Below, one piece after another: positions 32,848-44,674 of a DNA stretch of 64,000 bases. Source of the DNA: Areca catechu (Eukaryota; Streptophyta; Magnoliopsida; Arecales; Arecaceae); assembly GCA_021397845.1 (NCBI GenBank), contig CM038052.1:40222449-40286448 (forward strand), given 5' to 3'. Position 1 is the stretch's first letter. Each line of letters starts with the position of its first letter. The translations under genes and the position numbers were made by a program. Below the pieces are notes generated by a model. It was given only the letters and a program-made list of their open reading frames with translations, was not told where the DNA came from and ran no database searches.

Positions 32848-34470
32848 ATGGCACCTAGGAAGGTTGTAAGAAAAAGACCTAGGAAGGTGATCCGATCCAT
32901 TGCGAAGGAACGGAGGACAAAATAGAGATTAGATGCTTCAACTTCTCAACCCACTGAAGATCAGCTTGAGCAACAGCCGACCGATGCTCCAGATGCTCCT
33001 CGATAGGTTATTCTTATGGGAAATTGGCAGGTAACCTCGAGAAGAATCGTGAATTTCAATTTTCTAGAAGGAGAGAACTTGAAGATAGGTGATTGGCTTG
33101 ATGCTCAGGGTTGGAAACATTTTTGTATGCTTGATTTGCCTACTTATCCAACTATAGTCAGAAATTTCTTTGAAAATTTATATCTTGGTACATTTCATCT
33201 TGAATCTATTGTTAAAGGGAAGAATATTGTTATGGATGAACAAAAATTAAGTACATTAGTGCAAATTCCAAAAGAAAGAGAATGTTTTTTGATGATGAAA
33301 GAAAAATAAAGGACTTTAAGAACTATTTTAGAAAGAAGTGATGTATCAGGGATTTTTCATGTTCAAGCTAACCTATTGTCTTTAGAGATGAGGCTCTTAC
33401 ATAATATTATTAGTAGAGTGCTTTTACCCAGAACTGAAAGATTTGATTGGGTAAGTGAAAGAGATATGATGTTTATGAGATGTTTGATTGAGGGGGAGAC
33501 CCTCAACTTGCCCTATATTATGATTTCTTAGATGAGGGAAGCAGCTCGTAGGGCACGAGCCTGTCTTCCATACGGCATGGTGTTTACTTTACTTTTTCAG
33601 GATGCTGGTGTTGATTTGTCAAGTGAGGATAGGAGACCTTTATTGCATACTGACAGATACAATGCCAAGTCACTGAACAGGATGGACTTTCATAAGGTAG
33701 AAGATAGATGGATTCGGAAGACCTCAAGATAGAGAGTGGCACATTCTGATGATGAGAAGTCTTCTGATGATGAGCAGATCGGACAGCCACAGGACATCGA
33801 GACTGAGCGACGTTCTGATGAGGCTGGACCCTCTGAGCCAGCACCTACTTCACCTCGATCACCTGTGAGAGATTCAGTTACTGGTGGTTTGCATGATGAT
33901 CAGAGACTATAGACTATCTTGGATGAGCTCTCTGCTCTACAGTGAGGCAGAGCTGAGACTGATGTCAGGATAGATGTATTATATACTGAGATGAGGGATG
34001 GTTTTCAGTAGATCTTAGCAGTTCTTCGTGAGATTAATGCAGCTGGACCATCAGCACCTCCTCCACCACCAGATGATGGACCTGGACCAGTTGATGGTAC
34101 TGACATTGGATATGCAGAGCCTGAGCACTCTATTGTCATACCTGATGAGCATTATACTGGCACATAGGCTACTGATTTACCTGCAATCACTGACGAGCAG
34201 AGCACTGATATCGTACATACACTAGCGATGCAAATTCTTTCCTGTACCAGCACTTTGGTATTATCAGATCCTCCTTTGGTGTAGCTGACTCTGATCTTGA
34301 TTTCTGCTAGGTCTTCACCTTCTAGACCTAGAGTTGCTAGACCACCTATTGCTACTAGGACTAGACTTAAGGACCTTAGGTCTAGGTTTCCTAAGTTCAA
34401 ACCACAGTCTAGCATCTTAGAAATTGGCTCTTCTTCTTCTAGTGAAGATGAGTCTAGCCCTACTTTTTGA
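32848..34470 (+). pseudogene. SIRE-1 env-like ORF downstream of pol
   Basis: One frame runs from ATG 32848 to TGA 34468-34470 (540 codons) with no frameshift but ten premature stops: TAG at 32923, 33004, 33529, 33730, 33910, 34009, 34165 and 34282, TAA at 33307, TGA at 33943. The first 100 residues are basic then Gln/Asp/Ala-rich. Residues about 60-160 (GDWLDAQGWKHF..., IVRNFFENLYLG) resemble the domain of so-called putative plant transposon proteins found in SIRE-type elements. The C-terminal third is acidic and Ser/Pro-rich and ends SSSSSEDESSPTF. SIRE elements carry a third ORF at this place, often called env-like, with no proven function. No clear signal peptide or transmembrane segment is visible here. 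Confidence 0.75.
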
Positions 34471-35161
34471 CTTTAGATCTTTCTTTTGTTGCATGTGATA
34501 CTGTTTTGTAGTGCATTAACACTTTTGTATTGTATCACATCTTGTACTGACACTCTTTATATATATATATATATATATGTGTGTGTATTTTGGAAATCTT
34601 GTGTTATAATTAATGAGTGATATGAATGTTTATGAATAATTATGGATGAATGATTTGAATTTTTTCAAAAGGAAGAAGTGCTTTTATCTCAAATATGTTC
34701 TCGGTAATGTATGTCATTATTATGTTTTGTTGATGACAAAAAGAGGGAGAAGTGCATGAAATTAAGAAAATGAGAAGAATTGCAATTAACCTTGCTACAT
34801 GAAAAAGGGAGAGTAATTATTGAAAATTCTTTTGAATATAAAGTATTGAAGTAGTATTGAAGAGTTTTCCTGAATATAATTGTAGATCAATAAGGAAACT
34901 TTGTTTGATACATTATGATTTTGATACATTATGATTGGTATGTTAACCTTATTGCTCTGATACATGTTTTTAATTGTTGATACTTTGCTTTGACACTAGT
35001 TCATTTCAACTCTGATACTATATCATGAGACTTCATCTGTTCCAATACATACTATTTTAAATATACATTAATACATGTGAATATCGGTACATAGTATGTT
35101 ACAATACATGCAATTGTAAAATATTTTTAAAGCTTTTCATGCCCAGTATTTTGTCATCATC
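34471..35161 (+). other. SIRE-1 3' untranslated region
   Basis: AT-rich, with a (TA)n microsatellite followed by TG repeats at about 34557-34587 and repeated words such as TGATACAT. No gene seen. It ends at the polypurine tract. Confidence 0.7.
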
Positions 35162-35174
35162 AAAAAGAGGGAGA
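35162..35174 (+). promoter_or_regulatory. Polypurine tract of SIRE-1
   Basis: AAAAAGAGGGAGA directly before the 3' LTR start TGTTGACCCC. This is the canonical copia plus-strand primer sequence, well preserved. Confidence 0.9.
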
Positions 35175-35175
35175 T

Positions 35176-36684
35176 TGTTGACCCCGGGAATGATTTTGAT
35201 GATTACAAAATATTGGAGCATGTATTTATGACTAACCTTTTCAATTATTCAAGAAGTTTTTGTAGGAAGCATTTATCAATGAATTACTGTATTTCCTACT
35301 TAGTTAAAGTTTCTTTCAGTGTAATTGTATTAATTGATGAAGTGTATTGCATTAAAGATTTCAAAGTTATAAAGTCCTAATTTTCATTCTTGTAATCTTG
35401 TAAAAAAGGCTATAAATTAGTAAAATTGAGTTTGATTAGGTTAGATATCTTTTGTAACTTATTTTGAAGTATTCGGAAGACTTGTATTGGTTGGAGATTC
35501 AATTGGCTGAATTTTTGAAGAAGTTCTACTCGAGCCAACTCATGGATCAAGAGCCAACTCATGGACCAAGAGCTGACTCCTATTCTGGCATGGCATGGAG
35601 AGTTTCAGAGTTTTAGAAATCTGAGCCGACTCGTCTAGAAGTTTCAAATCTCAGGTTTCAAAAACTCAGAGCCTCGAGCTGACTTGACCTAAAAGAGCTA
35701 ACTCGTCCAGAGTTTATGTTTATCTTGACTGAAACTTCGAGCCGACTTAACCCAGAAGAGTCGACTCATTCAGAGTTTGATTTTCTATTGTTTGAGACTT
35801 CGAGCCGACTTGAGTGTCGGGTTCAGACTTGTAACGGCTAGTTTCAAAATTGAAATTTTGAATTCAAAGAAAGCTCCAACGGCTCTATTTCGACTCCCTA
35901 GGCTCCACAATGGCTAGATTTATTTGAAAACTATAAAAGGGAGGTATTTATGATGGATTTAGAGAATTCTTTGATTATTCATTGAAAATTAAAGGGCATT
36001 CAAGGGAATTTCAAGTCTTTCACCAACCAACTTCAAGTGAGCATTCAAGAGATGATTCAAAGCTTCACCAACTCATCTTCAATCATTGAATCCAGTTTTT
36101 GAGGAAGTCAAGAAGCAGCTTTAAGAGCATTCAAGAACATCTAAAGCAAGGCTTCAACTTGAGCTTCATCGACAACTACTAAACAACTTGGGTTTGTTGT
36201 AAAGTTGCTAGTTTCCTTTTGAAATATCTTGTATCTTCTCCAAGAGCAGCAAGGGGGGTGTGTCTTGTGAATGTTGAAAGGTTTTTATATGAGCCTATTA
36301 AAATCTAAGTTGGATTTTTTTGGTGAGCCTGGTATAAAAATCAAAGGGTACTTGGGTTTCTTTGGTAAGCCCAGTGTAAAAACCAAAGGGAGTTGGATTT
36401 GGATTGTGATCCCGATAAAACAATCCGACTGTATTATAGAAAGAATATAGTGAAAATTTTAAGTGGTGCTTAGGTAGTGGACGTAGGAGCTGGGTTGCTC
36501 CAAACCACTCTAATTTCTTTGTGTTTGTAATTATGTTTGCTTGACTCCTTTGTGATTGTTGATTTACTTGTTTTTGTTGCGTAATCTATCACAACACTAA
36601 TACTAAAAGATTTTTAAAGTGCACATACTTGCAAGTTTTTATTATCTCAATTCACCCCCCTCTTGAGAAGCCACCTGGGCAACA
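35176..36684 (+). repeat. 3' LTR of SIRE-1 (full length)
   Basis: 1509 bp, TGTTGACCCCGG to CACCTGGGCAACA. It contains several GAGCCGACTCG-type repeats at 35530-35815 and a TATAAAAG box at 35932. The last 50 bp include TTCACCCCCCTCTTGAG, shared with other SIRE-like LTRs of the window. Confidence 0.93.
35932..35939 (+). promoter_or_regulatory. TATA box of the SIRE-1 3' LTR
   Basis: TATAAAAG in the context AACTATAAAAGGGAGG. The 5' LTR has lost this segment by deletion. Confidence 0.7.
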
Positions 36685-37930
36685 TCCCTCTATGTCAAGA
36701 TCATCCACCTCAAAGTGAGCTAAACTAAGGTTTAATGAATAATGGGAAAAACTTTCATGTATGACTTCCTCTATTATATTATAAATTTGTGATTCCTGGG
36801 AAGTCTCAATTAATTCCATCATTATACCTATTTGTTCTCCCTTCCCATTGAAAGTAATAGATAATTCTAGGGTTCTTGGTATTGGGACCATAGGTAAGTT
36901 GGGTGATGATGGAAGTAGTTCATCCCTCCATTTTGATTTCTCTTCATAAGTTTCTACCTTAGTCAAGTCATCTAGGTTGGTTTCTTTGGTTGTAAAGGAT
37001 TGCTCTATGATAAATTCATTCCTAAGAGTCATAGTCAATTGTTGAGGGATAGTTATAAGGATATTTAAGCTTTGGTCAAGTATTGTCCTTTAGGGTCACT
37101 CTCAAGTTGACTAGGCCACTCTTCTTTATTCGTAGCTATCACTAATGGTTTCCATTGCATATCCAAGCAGGCAATAGTCTGGATATTGGGAGTTATATGT
37201 TGGCCCATGGTTTGCATGAAACTATTCAAGATAGCATTAGTGCTTTTAATTGTAGCATTGAAATCAGCATGGGATTTAGCTAGAGCTTTTAGGGCTTTTT
37301 CTAAAGGACTAGGTTTTTCTTCAAGATCTAACATGGTTGATTATTCAATACTTGGTTAGGCCTAGGGTAGGGCTGATAAAATCATGGGCTCCTAGTATTG
37401 CATCTTATGACTACACAAAATTGGGATGATGATCCCATCCTGAATTATAGATTAGGGCATAAGGTTCAATTATATATTTGTTATTAGCTATAGTCCCCTG
37501 TGTAAACCCTTTTTGGGTTGGGTGCAACAAGTAAGGACATCCCTCTATAACACGGTCTAGTGAGTCACATGCCGTGCACATAGGTGCTAGCACATGGTGA
37601 AATTATGTATATCCTTTACATTCTAGGACTTCCTCAATTCTATGGATCAATGATGCCATGTTAGTTCCTACAAGTTTTCTTGTGTGATTGTATGTATCTT
37701 TGAATCTCATGAAATTAGGATGCATATCAATCTGTAATGGTCAAATCATAAAATTGTTAGCTTGGGCTCTCATTCTAAACAGTCGATCAGAGTCAATCTT
37801 GTACCAATAATCTTGTATGGTTTGAGATTGTTCAATAGGATTTGGATAGCAATAATCCATTAGACTTTTGAATCATCTAGTGGGATCCATGACCTTTTAA
37901 TATTATATAGTTTAGACTATATCTAACCAA
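36685..37930 (-). pseudogene. Athila-1 gag C-terminus and protease-RT linker remnants
   Basis: On the minus strand, 37593-37411 ends with IYNSGWDHHPNF, matching the YNPGWRNHPNF segment that follows the zinc-finger region in Athila Gag. 37334-37065 has a helical segment (SHADFNATIKSTNAILNSFM) and then QLESDPKGQYLTKA, like the Athila PQG/NPK motif. 37038-36685 is the acidic linker ending with LAHFEVDDLD, which continues after SIRE-1 at 17672. Frames are separated by stops. The Gag core upstream (37600-37930) is only faintly readable, and no protease active site (DTG or DSG) is seen. Confidence 0.6.
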
Positions 37931-38318
37931 TCATCTCTTTGTCTTAGCAAAATTTTTTTAAAATTTTTTATTAGTTTTTTAATATTATGTGAAGAGAGGG
38001 AAGAAAAAGAAGGAAGAAAGAAAGAGAAGAATTCTAAAGGTGATAGCCTAAGTCCTAAATCTAGAGATGATAGAGGAGGGTGGTTTAATTAGGTTAAAGT
38101 TTTGTTAGCATAAATAAGTTATCATACAATAGACTCTCTATCCTAAGGTTATCCTATGTCTAGATAGCTCTTAACTCTTAACATTATCTTTGAGCCTTCG
38201 AAGTCAGATACTAACTAGACACTGGCCATGTAAGGGTAAGGTCTGTGGGAGACCCCCCATTACATTTCTTAGATACCAAATAAATTGACCAGGTCAAACA
38301 ATGAAACCAATTAAAGAA
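37931..38318 (-). other. Athila-1 leader, right of gag
   Basis: AT-rich stretch with a purine-rich GAAGAAAG block near 37995-38030. No coding frame. It continues beyond chromo-2 at 46684. The last five bases before chromo-2 (38319-38323, CCACC) are its target-site duplication. Confidence 0.55.
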
Positions 38319-38323
38319 CCACC

Positions 38324-40083
38324 TGATGTGGGATAATTATGGAAACTTAATCTACTGATTAATAACCTAATTAACATAGAAAAATAGAGATTAATTTTTT
38401 TTATGATTTTCAATTTTAAAGACTTAAAGTAAGTAATTAAGATAAACTAGTCAACTAGTTTATGCCCGTACCAGTAGATCTAACAAAGTAAACTAAAAAA
38501 CAGGATATGGTGGCTAAGAAACACCGTAAACTAGGGTCTACTTATTAAGGGATCAGAAATCAAAGAGTAGGGAAGGGGTTTTAAATTTTACCAATGAAGA
38601 TTAACTCTCTCGATGTAGATCAGTTGGGACTCTCAGGATCTTGCGGCAGGGCTGCAAGATCTCGATCTTCGGGCTCCGATCTTCTACGATATTGGTTCCA
38701 AGGCAAGAACATCTTGAATTTAAATCCTTGATCACATACAATCACTCAACAAAGAAAATCACTTGAGTTAGAAAGTAGAAAGTAAGGAAGAAGATGGAAA
38801 AGTGGAAGGGAAGGGATGGAAGGTGGCGATTTTAGGATTTTCTGGATGGAAAGAAGGATAACTAGGGCCTCACACCCCGCGATGCTCTGAAGAATAAAGG
38901 AAAGGAATTGGATAGAATGTCACTTTATTTGATCAATAATTCATTAATAATAAGGGGGGTTGATGGGGTATATATAGACCATCAACTAGTGGTGTAAGTG
39001 ATACAAAGACTAGCACTGGTGTCCCTTAAGCAACAACTCCTGAAAACCTTGCTTTGGGCATTTTGGACTCTTCCTCTTGGGCTAATCTGGGACTCTCTCC
39101 AAAGTGGGCAACATCATTGGATTCTCATCCAAATTGGGCACCAATAATGAGGATAGATGAGATGTCATGATGAAGGGCCAAGATTGCTTCATCGATGGCC
39201 TTGATTGCTGGACTATGGAGTCTGGATGATGTGGGCTCCTGCATGATAGTGGACTCTTCAGTCTGGATAGAAGAAGACTCAAGAGTTTTTTTCTGGATTC
39301 TTGAGTTTGGAACTTGAGTAGCTTGAACCATGAAGTCGAAAGTTTTCTTGGTCTTATCCTTGATTGGTGTCCCCTTGAGATAGATTACATTGAGATGGGC
39401 AATAAGAAGCTAGGTGGCATCCTCCCTCTTGGAATTAGCAACAACTTAAGAAGAGTGGGTGCTAACTTGGTAGGCTTCCTTTTGCTTTACTCCTCTTAAA
39501 AAGAATAATTGGCACTAATTCATGTATGTATGTGGCCGACCAAAGTAGGTGAGGTGGCAAGTGATGTTGTCCCGATGAGGTGGCAAGTGATGTCCAGACA
39601 TGTCATGTGATATTGTCTGATGAGGTGGCAAGTGATGTCCAGACATGTCATGTGATGTTGTCCAAAACCTAGAAAAGGTGGCGCCAAGAAGTGGTTGCAT
39701 ATGACAAATGACTTGGACTAGCACATGGAGTCACATGGGTCTGGACTTGGGTCCCCCTTGTATTACAGGACTCAACTAACTAACTAATCACATGATTTAA
39801 CCAACTAAAAATAAACTCTAAGCCCAACTTGATCAAATTGATCAAAAAGTATAGACATAAACAAATGGTTCAACTTGGTAAAAGGGGTTTGGCCCCAAAA
39901 GCCAAAAAATAAAAAATCATAATTATAGTTGGTAAAAAGGACTAGACCCAACTAAGTCTGAATAAAATAATTTAAAATAAAATATTTACAGACAAAAGGA
40001 GTTTGGGTTCAGGGCTTTATTCACAGGTGATCCACAGGGATGTGGGTTCAACCTGTTGATCTTTTATAGCCTTGGTGTCCGCA
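38324..40083 (-). repeat. 3' LTR of chromo-2
   Basis: 1760 bp, TGATGTGGGATAATT to GGTGTCCGCA in plus orientation. It contains tandem copies of a block of about 50 bp (GATGAGGTGGCAAGTGATGTCCAGACATG...) at 39550-39660. A minus-strand TATATATA lies near 38970. It holds the empty site (ACAAATGACTTGG, 39704) for solo LTR 3. Confidence 0.9.
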
Positions 40084-40640
40084 CCAATTCTTCCCGGATG
40101 GGAGAAACTCGACGCTGTCAAGTATAGGTCAACTTCGCTATGATAGCGCTCTAGTAAGTTTGGGTCAACTCTCTATAAGTTCTCTCTGGTGATCCAAAAA
40201 TTATCATTCTCGAGTCATCCTTGCCAACGAACCAGATATCGCTGATAGCCTTTGCTCCGAATAGCGATTATCTTGTCATCCAAGATCCGCTCGATCTTGT
40301 CTTTCCAGGTTAGTGGCATGGCAGGAGGACACACTTGGGTTGGCTCACTCTCAAGGACTGGATTTGGCCCAAAAGGCTCACTAGGAATCAACGTTGGCTC
40401 CCTATACTCAATAAGGTCTGAAATGTTAAAAGTAGAACTATTGCCTAGTTCAGGTGGTAACTCAAGCATGTAAGCATTAGATCTGATTTTCCTAATTACT
40501 TTGTATGGTGCACTACTACGGGCATGTAACTTCTTCATGGTCTAGGTGGGAACCATTTAGGTCGTAGCTTAACCATGACAAAGTCTCCTTCATTGAATTT
40601 CTTTGAGTCTTTTTTTTTTCTTTTTTCTCCTATTAACATG
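40084..40640 (-). pseudogene. Chromo-2 pol end: integrase C-terminus and chromodomain
   Basis: On the minus strand from about 40615: NEGDFVMVKLRPKWFPPRP, KKLHARSSAPYKVIRKI, LPPELGNSSTFNISDLIEY (the usual integrase C-terminal block), a spacer, then a chromodomain with IERILDDKIIAIRSKGYQRY, LVRWQG, FWITRENL and RVDPNLLERYHS, ending with SSFSHPGRIG at the polypurine tract. Stops at WQG* and ENL* break it. In chromoviruses this domain directs integration to chromatin marked by histone methylation. Here it survives without an integrase core. Confidence 0.85.
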
Positions 40641-40696
40641 TATGTAAATGACTAATAACAATACCTAATGGACTACAGACTCGACTAAATCCTAAA

Positions 40697-41860
40697 CTAC
40701 AACTGAGTTTGACCCTTGGTTGGTGGGTGACATACAGATGAGAATGGTACAAAGACTCCTACTAAATGCCATAGGATTTTCCAGAAGTAAGTGGCAAACC
40801 TAATATGCTCAAAGGATGTATGTAACTTACTAACCTCTATAAAATGCAAACTAATGGTCCTAAAAACATGGGAAGCTTCAAGAAAGGGTAGGAAATAAGA
40901 AGTGGATTTGGGGGTGACTTGGTAGGGTAGGAAATAAGAAAAGGGCTCATGGATTAGTCCTAGACTAACAGGGTTGACCTTAAGGGTTGGACATTGATTC
41001 ACACCTATAAAAAATAAAGGGTCCACTTTATTGAAGAATGGGTCAGCGATTTCAGGGAAGAGATCTTCAATTAGGACCACGGGGATGAAGTCTTCCTGAG
41101 GGTACTAGACTAAATAAACCAAGTCCTCAATAATTTCCTCTGGTTCTTGAATTTCAAGACTGGACTCTATGACTTGAGTCTCTTCTAGTATTTCCTCAGG
41201 TAAGGTCCTAACAATAGGGTTAGACTCCTCATGGGTCTCTTTTTCTAAAGGTCCTACCAGTACAGTTTCGGTCAGGGTATAGTCATGGTCAACTAACTCT
41301 GGGCTGGCTTCAACTTGGGTGCCTATCAGGTTAGCTAACTCTAGGTCAGTCATATATATTTCCTCTACTCCCTCATACTCATCCACTAAGTTCACCTCAG
41401 CCTCATACACTTCCACTTCAATATTATCCTGGTGAACCAATATGGTAGTAGGAGTAGGTCGGTTAAGGAGAAATTAGCTAGGATCTGGATTAGTAGGGGT
41501 AGGTCGGCTCGGATTAGGGTTGAGTCGGCTTGGGTGAGAATTGGGTCAACTCTATTGAGGAATGGGTCAACTCAGGTGGATTTGACTAGACCTAATTTTT
41601 GATAAGGAGCACTAATCCTAATGGGTTTTGGCCAACTAAGTGAAACCTGACTAGCACTAGGTTGATACCTAGGGGTTTTGGGTTCCTTGGGCTCATAGGA
41701 TATGGGATCAGATCTATAGGTTATGGATCTGGGTTCGTAGGAGCTAGGTTCAAAGGATATGGATGCATAGGAACTAGGTTCATATGATCTGGGTAGGTAC
41801 TTTTCTCTAAGTTTAAGTTTCATATCACTTCAGATAGTTATGGGTATGTCTCTTCTTCGT
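40697..41860 (-). pseudogene. Chromo-2 ORF2
   Basis: Homolog of the open frame at 1-955. On the minus strand 41823-41572 carries YEP-type repeats (SYEPSSYASISFEPSSYEP), 41440-41105 the acidic zone (VDEYEGVEEIYMTDLELANL) and 41080-40697 the tail (IEDLFPEIADPF, PKSTSYFLPFLEAS, ending CHPPTKGQTQL). Frame changes separate the pieces. Relative to gag (codon starts equal to 2 modulo 3) the first piece is at 0 modulo 3, the same -1 relation as in chromo-1. Not recognised as any standard retrotransposon domain. Confidence 0.6.
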
Positions 41861-42311
41861 CTGATCTTCTTTCAACATCATCCCAGTAAATTCTAGCCTG
41901 GCATACTAACTTGGGTTTAGCAATTTTAAACTTTCTTTCATCAAACACTAGTTCCCTCTTAAAATACAGATCCATACCTTCTTCCCAATCAATATAATCC
42001 TCAAGATCAAGATCACCACTAAATATAGGTGCTTCTACCTTAAAATTCTTAGTGGTTCTCTCATCCTGGTCTATAAAATCATAGTTGGGTCTCCTATGGC
42101 TAGTCTCCTAGCTTTGGTCTTGGTAAGGGGCTATCCTAGGGTTGGGTTCTAGGAATGGGTTAGGGTGTGGGATCTCAAGTTTAGGATTAGTACAGGTCAC
42201 AGGGGTTCTCTTTAGGGTTCCTAACCGATCATCTAGTTAGGCAAACCAATTATTCATTTGGGCACATTGTTCAATCATGAACCTTAGAAAGATTTCAAGG
42301 TTAGACTCCAT
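41840..42311 (-). pseudogene. Chromo-2 gag
   Basis: ATG at 42311 (MESNLEIFLRFMIEQCAQM), a short Pro-rich region, then the Gag core APIFSGDLDLEDYIDWEEG, LYFKRELVFDERKFKIAKPK and ARIYWDDVERRSDEEE, which follows the Ty3/gypsy Gag pattern (PxFSGxxDPExYLxWE... ALxWWDxLxxxR). Stops near codon 25 and at the end. No zinc knuckle seen. Much shorter than a complete chromovirus Gag. Confidence 0.75.
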
Positions 42312-43217
42312 GATCAAGCTGGGTTGGGTTTGGGTGAGACTACTGGTATGGAGTTCCTAATCTAGTAGCCATGCAATGCAATCATACAGAACTCGAGCTA
42401 GGGTCTCCTAGATCTAGAGCTCAAGTAAAATGGGTCAGCTCAAATTACAGGTAATTCAGTAATTACCCTATCCACTGGCCAGATAAGAGGTGGGGTCATG
42501 GGAGGCTCTCCCTGCTCTCGCAAGGTCCTAATTAAAAATCACAAAATAGCTTAGGGCATTTGCCTTTGGACCTTTAGCCTTAGACACCATATTCAAGTAA
42601 TAATCAAAGGATTGGGTGAACTAGCTTTCATACAATACTTGGAACTCGACCTGTTGGTGTCCCTAGCTTACTAGAGCAAATTAAGTCTAATTGATTTTAA
42701 TTGGGCTGGGCTCAGATGCAAATAAGGTTGTTGTGGGCCTAGGACGGGTGATGAAATCCTGCCTTGATCTTAGATGCTCAAGTGCTCTTAAGATTAGGTT
42801 ACTGGATGATACAGTCATACAAATATGAAACCCTAGATGCATTGAAATTAAAATAATTAAAAATAATAAAAAATAAAAATTAATTAAATTTTTAATTATC
42901 TATAAAATTAATTTCAAATCTGAATAATTTCATATTTTCAATCTCAGGATATCACGTCCGGCTGTAATTCATAACTCCCATGGGTTGTGACAGTATACTT
43001 GTGTATACCCACTCAGAAGGCATGATTTCCTTCCACCAGAAGACAGCAAATAAAAAAAAATTATCTATTTTTTTCTAAGATTAATAGAGGATTAACAAAA
43101 AAATTATTTCTCATTTTTTAAAATTTTTTTAGTTAGGTTTCATGCAGTTTTAATTTCAGCCTAGTTCTAGGTATGCAAAAATTTCTGAACTAGAAGCTAA
43201 ATCCTAGTTTAACCTTC
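42312..43217 (-). other. Leader of chromo-2
   Basis: Non-coding, AT-rich, with A/T homopolymers at 42850-43130. It keeps blocks related to the chromo-1 leader, such as CTAGCYYACTAGRGCAAATTAAGTC (split over 42664-42690 and 2062-2085). Confidence 0.6.
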
Positions 43218-43229
43218 GCTCTGATACCA
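43218..43229 (-). promoter_or_regulatory. Primer binding site of chromo-2
   Basis: The plus strand reads GCTCTGATACCA, an exact tRNA-Met-type site four bases from the LTR at 43234. Confidence 0.92.
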
Positions 43230-44674
43230 AAACTAATATGGGATAATTATGAAAACTTAATAAACTGATTATTAACCTAATTAATAGAGAAAAATAAAGA
43301 TTATATTTTTTTATGATTTTCAGTTTTAAAGACTCAAAGTAAGTAATTAAGGTAAACTAGTCCACTAGTTTATGCCCGCATGAGTAGATCTAACAAAGTA
43401 AACTAGAAAGCAGGATTTGGTGGCTAAGAAACCATCATAAATTAGGGTCTACTTATCAAGAAATCAGAAATCAAAGAGTAGGGAAGTGGTTTAAAATTTT
43501 ACCGATGAAGGTTAACTCTCTCGATGTAGATCAGTTGGGACTCTCAGGATCTTGCACAAGGCTGCAAGATCTCGATCTTTCGATAGGGCTGCAAGATCTT
43601 GATCTTCGGGCTTCGATCTTCTGCTATATTGGTTCCAAGGCAAGAACATCCTGCCTTGAATCCTCGATCATTTGCAAACACTCAACAAAAAAAATCACTT
43701 GGGTTAGAAAGTAGAAAAGAAAGGAAGAAGATGAAAAAGTGGAAGGGAAGGGATGGAAGGTGGCGGTTTTAGGATTTTCTGGATGGAAGGAAGGATAACT
43801 AGGGCCTCATACCCCACGATGCTCCGAAGAACAAAGAAAAGGGCCTCACACCCTGTGATGCACATAGTAAAGAACTTAGACAGAATGTCACTTTATTTTA
43901 TCAATAATTCATTAATAATACAGGAGGGTTGATAAGGTATTTATAGACCATCAACTAGTGGTGTAAGGGATATAAAGACTAGCACTGGTGTCCCTTAAGA
44001 AATAACTCCTGGAAACCTTGCTCTAGGCATCTTGGACTCCTGCTCTTGGGCTGATCTGGACTCTCTCCAAGGTGGGCGACATCATGGAATTCTCATCCAA
44101 ATTGGGCGCCAATGATGAGGATAGATGAGGTGTCATGATGAAGGGCCAAGATTGCTTCATCGATGGTCTTGATTGCTAGACTCTGGAGTCTAGATGATAT
44201 GGGCTCTTGCAAGATAGTGGACTCTTCAGTCTGGATAGAAGAAGACTCAAGAGTTATTTTTTGGATTCTTGAGTTTGGAACTTGAGTAGCTTGAACTCTG
44301 AAGTAGGAAGTTTCCTTGGTCTTCTCCTTGATTGGTGTCCCCTTGAGACAGAATTACATTGAGATGGGCAATGAGAAGCTTGGTGGCATCCTCCCTCTTG
44401 GAATTGGTGACAACTTGAGAAGGGTGGGCACTAACTCGGTAGGCTTCCTTCTGCTTTACTCTTAAAAAAATAATTGGTGCTAATTCATGTATGTATGTGG
44501 CCAACCAAAGTAGGTGAGGTGGCAAGTGTTGTTGTCCTGATGAGATGGCAAGTGATGTCCAGACATGTCATGTGATGTTGTCCCGATGAGGTGGCAAGTG
44601 ATGTCCAGACATGTCATGTGATGTTGTCCAAAACCTAGAAAAGGTGGTGCCAAGAAGTGGTTGCATATGACAAG

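Larger units (their letters stand above)
17673..36684 (+). mobile_element. SIRE-like Ty1/copia element (SIRE-1) with env-like ORF
   Basis: LTRs at 17673-18506 and 35176-36684, tRNA-Met primer site, gag, protease, integrase, RT and RNase H in copia order, then an extra ORF downstream of pol, as in the SIRE lineage, and a polypurine tract before the 3' LTR. The flanks TCTTT (17668-17672) and TCCCT (36685-36689) differ by two C/T changes and probably are the old duplication. Copia-N interrupts the RT region at 21981-31495. Many stops and frameshifts in gag-pol show long inactivity. Confidence 0.9.

Noticed and set aside
32848..34470. True viral envelope gene
   Set aside because: No clear signal peptide, transmembrane segment or cleavage site; the domain is the plant-specific one of SIRE-type third ORFs, so I call it env-like only by position.
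34557..34590. (TA)n and TG tract as an origin or regulatory element
   Set aside because: A plain microsatellite in the SIRE-1 3' untranslated region.
38319..38326. CCTGA as target duplication of chromo-2 with the LTR starting at 38327
   Set aside because: No match on the right side. Moving the LTR start to TGATGTGGG (38324) and its end to GCA gives CCACC on both sides and agrees with the chromo-1 LTR start TGATGCGGG.
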